A DNA stretch of 38,497 nt, from contig PMIN01000009.1 in assembly GCA_003158275.1 (NCBI GenBank), positions 1 to 38,497 of the forward strand, read 5' to 3'. The first letter of the stretch is position 1, and each line of letters starts with the position of its first letter. Made by a program: the position numbers and the translations under genes. A model generated the notes under the pieces. It saw only the letters and a program-made list of their open reading frames with translations, was not told the DNA's origin and made no database searches. Of the stretch, positions 35,865 to 38,497 are shown piece by piece. The DNA comes from Methanobacteriota archaeon. GTDB taxonomy: Archaea; Halobacteriota; Bog-38; Methanoflorentales; Methanoflorentaceae.

Positions 35865-36783
35865 TTTCAAACCACCTGACAGTTGATTCAAGCTCGTCTT
35901 TGAAGGTGCCCTTAGGGTCGTACCCAAACGATCGCGCCTTCGAAATGTCAGCGAGCGAATGTTTTACGTCTCCCGGTCGACGCGCAGCGTGTTGTGCTTC
36001 GACGGTCTTACGAGTTATCTCGCCGATTAGTGCGACGAGCTCGTTGATGCTAATGCTTCGGCCACACGCTATATTAAACGTTCCAGTCTCTTTGGATTCG
36101 GACGCGAGCACGTTCGCATCAACGACGTGTTTCACGAAGGTGAAATCTCTGCTCTGCTCGCCATCTCCATATATGATGGGTGACGAATAGTTCAGCGTCG
36201 CCGTGATGAATCTTGGAATCACCGCTGCGTACTGCGAAAGAGGGTCTTGTCGCGGTCCAAATACATTGAAGTAGCGTAACGAGATGGTGGGCAAGCCGTA
36301 GATCTCGTGGAACACCTTGCAGTAGGATTCGCCAGCCATCTTCGTCACTGCGTACGGCGACAGGGGGTTTAAAGGCATATCCTCTCTCTTCGGAAGTTCA
36401 GGGGCGTCGCCGTACACCGACGACGAGGAAGCGTACACCACCTTTTGTATGCCCGCGTCCTTGGCCGCAATCAGAACCCGCAGCGTTCCTGTGATGTTCG
36501 CCTCATGGGAGGCCAAAGGATCTTTGACGCTTCGTGGAACGCTTGGCAGGGCCGCTTGATGAAAAACATACTCACACTCTTCAAAAATCGCTGCCAGATT
36601 GAGTGTCCGGACATCCCCCTCGATGATCTTTAGGTTGTCACTAATCAAATGCGCTACGTTTTCACGCTTCCCCGTGGACTGGTTGTCGATTATTGCGACG
36701 TCATTATCTTCCACCAGCTTTTCTACCAGGTGGCTACCGATAAAACCGAGGCCGCCTGTGACGATCACGCGCTTTCCTTTCAT
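35836..36783 (-). CDS. UDP-N-acetylglucosamine/galactosamine 4-epimerase (WbpP-like extended SDR)
   Basis: 315 residues from the ATG at 36783. Extended SDR: RVIVTGGLGFIGSHLVEKL with Gly10, 13, 16; VFHQAALPSVPRSV at 73-86, typical of WbpP/TviC-type UDP-HexNAc epimerases; VVYASSSSVYGDAPELPK with the catalytic Ser; SPYAVTKMAGE with Tyr144 and Lys148; RYFNVFGPRQDPLSQYAAVI, matching the WbpP FNVFGxRQ-P motif. It interconverts UDP-GlcNAc/UDP-GalNAc or their uronic forms. The frame is open 36 codons upstream to 36891, but that part is Lys/Arg-rich, contains an inverted repeat and is not like the family; the Met at 36783 fits. The downstream 6-dehydrogenase overlaps it by 29 bp. Together they could make UDP-GalNAcA, as for Vi antigen and O6 antigens; this assignment is inference. 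Confidence 0.93.
   Translation of the reverse strand: MKGKRVIVTGGLGFIGSHLVEKLVEDNDVAIIDNQSTGKRENVAHLISDNLKIIEGDVRTLNLAAIFEECEYVFHQAALPSVPRSVKDPLASHEANITGTLRVLIAAKDAGIQKVVYASSSSVYGDAPELPKREDMPLNPLSPYAVTKMAGESYCKVFHEIYGLPTISLRYFNVFGPRQDPLSQYAAVIPRFITATLNYSSPIIYGDGEQSRDFTFVKHVVDANVLASESKETGTFNIACGRSISINELVALIGEITRKTVEAQHAARRPGDVKHSLADISKARSFGYDPKGTFKDELESTVRWFENGLRSGNQG
35868..35880 (-). promoter_or_regulatory. GGTGG-type ribosome binding site of the 6-dehydrogenase gene
   Basis: Minus-strand AGGTGGT, about 7 bases before the ATG at 35864. It picks this start over the upstream in-frame codon at 35927. Located inside the end of the epimerase gene. Confidence 0.65.
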
Positions 36784-36827
36784 ATCGGATCTCGGTATAG
36801 TCGTCGTCGAATAAACTCGTGTGCGTC

Positions 36828-36850
36828 GAACGCTCTTTTTTAGGGCGTTC
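36828..36850 (-). promoter_or_regulatory. Inverted repeat in the leader of the epimerase-dehydrogenase operon
   Basis: GAACGCTC (36828-36835) and GGGCGTTC (36843-36850) pair as 8-bp arms with one G-T wobble around a T-rich 7-base loop. The hairpin lies about 45 bases before the ATG at 36783, so it could act as a protein-binding site or leader hairpin. No function is shown. Confidence 0.4.
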
Positions 36851-37137
36851 TTATTGCTGGCATAAAGATCATTTTTTTTTCGTGAGCGCAAGCTCGTCTG
36901 GTATCAGCACCATCACAGAAACGTTACTATATTTACGTGTCTATTCGCTTCACATGAAGAATCGCAATTCTTTATAGTCGAATCGTGGATCCATCAAAAA
37001 GTTGAGTCATCCTTGTTCGCCGTCATTCAGCACGTTCATCTACTCAACCTCTCGACTCGGTGCAGGTAACGAGCACGGACAGACGTCTTTATGAGAACCC
37101 AGCGTTTAGTGATAAATAGCTCCGCTGGTTGAACAGC
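36851..37137. other. Upstream region of the epimerase operon
   Basis: Starts with an A/T-rich block (9-T run near 36872-36880) and shows no gene. The promoter of the minus-strand pair should be here. Composition begins to rise in GC towards the right edge. Confidence 0.35.
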
Positions 37138-37400
37138 ATGATTATCACCGAGACGCAACGTTTTGTGTAGAGCCTACTAGCGCTCACGTTTGCCACCATC
37201 GCTCTTTTGGTCTTGCTCAACGTCTGCGCGCTCGAGATCTTTCTGTACTCATTATCATCGAATTCCTCGTCCTCGTCGAACTTACCAAGCCCTCCGTGAT
37301 CACTATGGCGTGGAGAAAGAATATCGCCATATTTGTCGTTATCTGCGTCATCGCGTTCGCTATCATCCTCTATCAAAGAACAGTCACTATACTGCATTGA
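37138..37400 (+). pseudogene. Decayed small membrane protein (three hydrophobic segments)
   Basis: ATG at 37138: MIITETQRFV, a TAG at 37168-37170, then SLLALTFATIALLVLLNVCA with LEIFLYS; after a frameshift near 37246, IIIEFLVLVELTKPSV, then AWRKNIAIFVVICVIAFAII and LYQRTVTILH with a TGA at 37398-37400. The stitched product would be about 87 residues with three hydrophobic helices and a basic loop (WRKN) between the last two. It looks like a small archaeal membrane protein, but I do not know the family. One stop and one frameshift make it a pseudogene. Its function, and whether it belonged to the surface protein downstream, is unknown. Confidence 0.5.
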
Positions 37401-37853
37401 AGCGGGAGCACTTTATGTGGGGCCGCAGGGGTATCGCTGACTGAGTTTTTGCTTCGTACGCATCATTCTTTTGCTTACTAGGAAATCACCGACCGCACCG
37501 TCGGGCGTACGCTTGGTTCGAAGGATTTTATCCATCGTGTTGGCCCGTCCGCTAGCGGCGGTGATCACGAGCACGGAAGCATCACGCTCATTGTGCTATT
37601 CGACAGAAACGTTCGTCGTCACGTAAAGAGTAGCAGGCCCCCGACAGCGCGACTGATCAGCCTACGCAGACAGCTGCGTCCGTGCAATCAATCGAGTAGA
37701 CGTATCGTCTGTTCAGCTGAAAGCACCAAACCACGGACGTGCATAAACTCGAAAGGTAAAGACGCTGTCGATGTTTCGGCCGCATAGATTTACGTGTCTG
37801 CACGCGTTCACTCTTGTCCCTCGCTTCGCATCCGGACCTCCGTCTAAGGAGCG

Positions 37854-37862
37854 TTTTTATAG
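37854..37862 (+). promoter_or_regulatory. Possible TATA box of the secreted protein gene
   Basis: TTTTTATAG about 90 bases before the ATG at 37949. If used, the transcript leader of roughly 60 bases would contain the 26-bp tandem repeat. Weak evidence, based on AT content alone. Confidence 0.25.
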
Positions 37863-37869
37863 TGCTTTG

Positions 37870-37921
37870 AAGATACTAATCGCTGGGTTACCACAAAGAT
37901 ACTAATCGCTGGATTACTACG
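37870..37921. repeat. Imperfect 26-bp tandem repeat upstream of the secreted protein gene
   Basis: Bases 37870-37895 and 37896-37921 share AAGATACTAATCGCTGG; the units then differ at three places (GTTACCACA against ATTACTACG). They end 27 bases before the ATG at 37949. Placement and imperfection suggest an older duplication, perhaps an operator or leader element. Confidence 0.85.
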
Positions 37922-37948
37922 TGGTCTTTTTCACTTACCAGGGCACAC

Positions 37949-38497
37949 ATGCGCGGTTTCAGACGACAGGTTCAAGTTACGTGCATTCTCACAGCGATTG
38001 TGCTCCTTCTTACCGCAGGATGCGCATCGGCGCAGAGCTTCCCCTCGCAGACCGAGCTGAATCCCGCGCAGAGCGGCGCGTTTGACTTTCCCACCCAGCT
38101 GCCGCTCTTTGCATCGCTTGCCGCCGATGCGAACGGCATCATAGCGAACGTCACGCAAGGTAACCTCTCTAACGCGAGCGTGCTGCTTGCCCACTACAAC
38201 AGCACTATCAACCAGATCACCTCATCAGCGAACGCCTCGCAGCAGAGCACGGCCATCGGCGCCATGCAGGCTTCGCAGGGATCGTTCACGCTCTTTATCG
38301 CCGATGCACAACGCTTCAACGCGCTTAACGCGAACGAGACCGGGCTCCTTGTGGCCGCCCCGCGCGGCAACGCTTCCATCGCAAACGCGCTCGAGATGCA
38401 GGCGCTCGGTGCCGTCCTCACAGGGCTCGGGGGGACCATCAACGGGCAGAACGCTGATATCTACAGCGCTGCCGTTCAAAACGGGCTCAACCTCGCT
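37949..38497 (+). CDS. Secreted, sequon-rich protein (N-terminal 183 residues; 3' end outside window)
   Basis: Open from the ATG at 37949 to the last base. Residues 1-29 are a signal peptide: basic start MRGFRRQ, hydrophobic core TCILTAIVLLLTAG, then CASAQS. The C after TAG resembles a lipobox, but ASA|QS is a standard signal peptidase cut, so membrane lipidation is only possible. The mature part is Ala/Asn/Ser/Gln-rich with seven or so N-X-S/T sequons (NVT, NLS, NAS, NST, NAS, NET, NAS), no Cys and predicted helical blocks. Such density of sequons suggests an S-layer-associated glycoprotein, and thus a possible acceptor of the glycan made by this locus. GC-rich codons differ from the glycan genes. 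No domain family is recognised. No clear SD is seen. Confidence 0.8.
   Translation, partial: MRGFRRQVQVTCILTAIVLLLTAGCASAQSFPSQTELNPAQSGAFDFPTQLPLFASLAADANGIIANVTQGNLSNASVLLAHYNSTINQITSSANASQQSTAIGAMQASQGSFTLFIADAQRFNALNANETGLLVAAPRGNASIANALEMQALGAVLTGLGGTINGQNADIYSAAVQNGLNLA

Larger units (their letters stand above)
37401..37948. other. Upstream region of the right-edge secreted protein gene, 548 bp
   Basis: GC-richer than the island. No gene is recognisable; an open plus frame at 37593-37787 is Arg/Ser-rich and probably chance. The right end has a possible TATA box and a tandem repeat described separately. Confidence 0.4.

Noticed and set aside
1-38497. Insertion sequence or transposase explaining the gene decay
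   Set aside because: I found no transposase motif, terminal inverted repeats or target-site duplication. The decay appears as point changes, small indels and truncations.

Overview
This is most likely archaeal DNA, probably euryarchaeal, from a variable cell-surface glycan locus. Supports for an archaeon: a DUF2206-type integral membrane protein, a remnant of a DUF1616-type domain, a DUF35-type zinc-ribbon/OB module beside an SCP2-like thiolase, GGTGGT-type ribosome binding sites, TTG/GTG starts, and an Asn-X-Ser/Thr-rich secreted protein. I cannot name the genus. Both window edges (1-85 and 37949-38497) are visibly GC-rich and encode secreted-protein fragments. The interior is more AT-rich and reads as an inserted or fast-turning-over glycan island between surface-protein genes.

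Left part (1-25 kb): a loose, mostly non-operonic set of assembly and decoration genes. It holds an acyltransferase-3 protein (2182-3387), three GT4 glycosyltransferases (4654-5772, 6624-7715, 9816-10955), a zinc-ribbon SAM methyltransferase (8308-9252), two GT2 glycosyltransferases (12383-13360, 23773-24600), a DUF2206 polytopic protein (15735-17924) and a Wzx-like flippase (21541-23004). Intact genes fill only about 44% of these 25 kb. Much of the rest is decayed genes, several of them paralogues of an intact neighbour: GT4 609-1719, GT4 fragment 11842-12382, flippase fragment 13836-14202, GT2 19572-20542, flippase 20914-21182. A CapA-like gene (18706-19595) is broken by one frameshift at a run of four A.

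Right part (25-37 kb): nearly all minus strand and biosynthetic. From upstream to downstream: a WbpP-like UDP-HexNAc 4-epimerase overlapping a UDP-HexNAc 6-dehydrogenase (36783 to 34527, predicted UDP-HexNAc uronic acid); a decayed stretch (about 32141-34493) with remnants of a UDP-glucose dehydrogenase, a DUF1616 domain, an epimerase and a hexapeptide acyltransferase; then a DegT aminotransferase, a CapD/PglF-type 4,6-dehydratase and a NeuD/PglD-type N-acyltransferase (32144 to 29091), which together resemble the bacillosamine pathway. Next come an acetyl-CoA-acetyltransferase-like thiolase directly abutting a 3-hydroxyacyl-CoA dehydrogenase that carries an N-terminal DUF35-like module (28761 to 26533), and a second acyltransferase-3 gene (26251 to 25076).

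Proposed joint role: the right part makes nucleotide-activated amino and uronic sugars, possibly with a 3-hydroxybutyryl-type N-acyl group supplied by the thiolase/dehydrogenase pair. The GTs, acyltransferases and methyltransferase of the left part build and trim a lipid-linked glycan, the flippase exports it, and sequon-rich secreted proteins such as the one at the right edge are candidate acceptors. The 3-hydroxyacyl supply module is the most unusual element and is inference; the decay of paralogous genes is read directly from the sequence.
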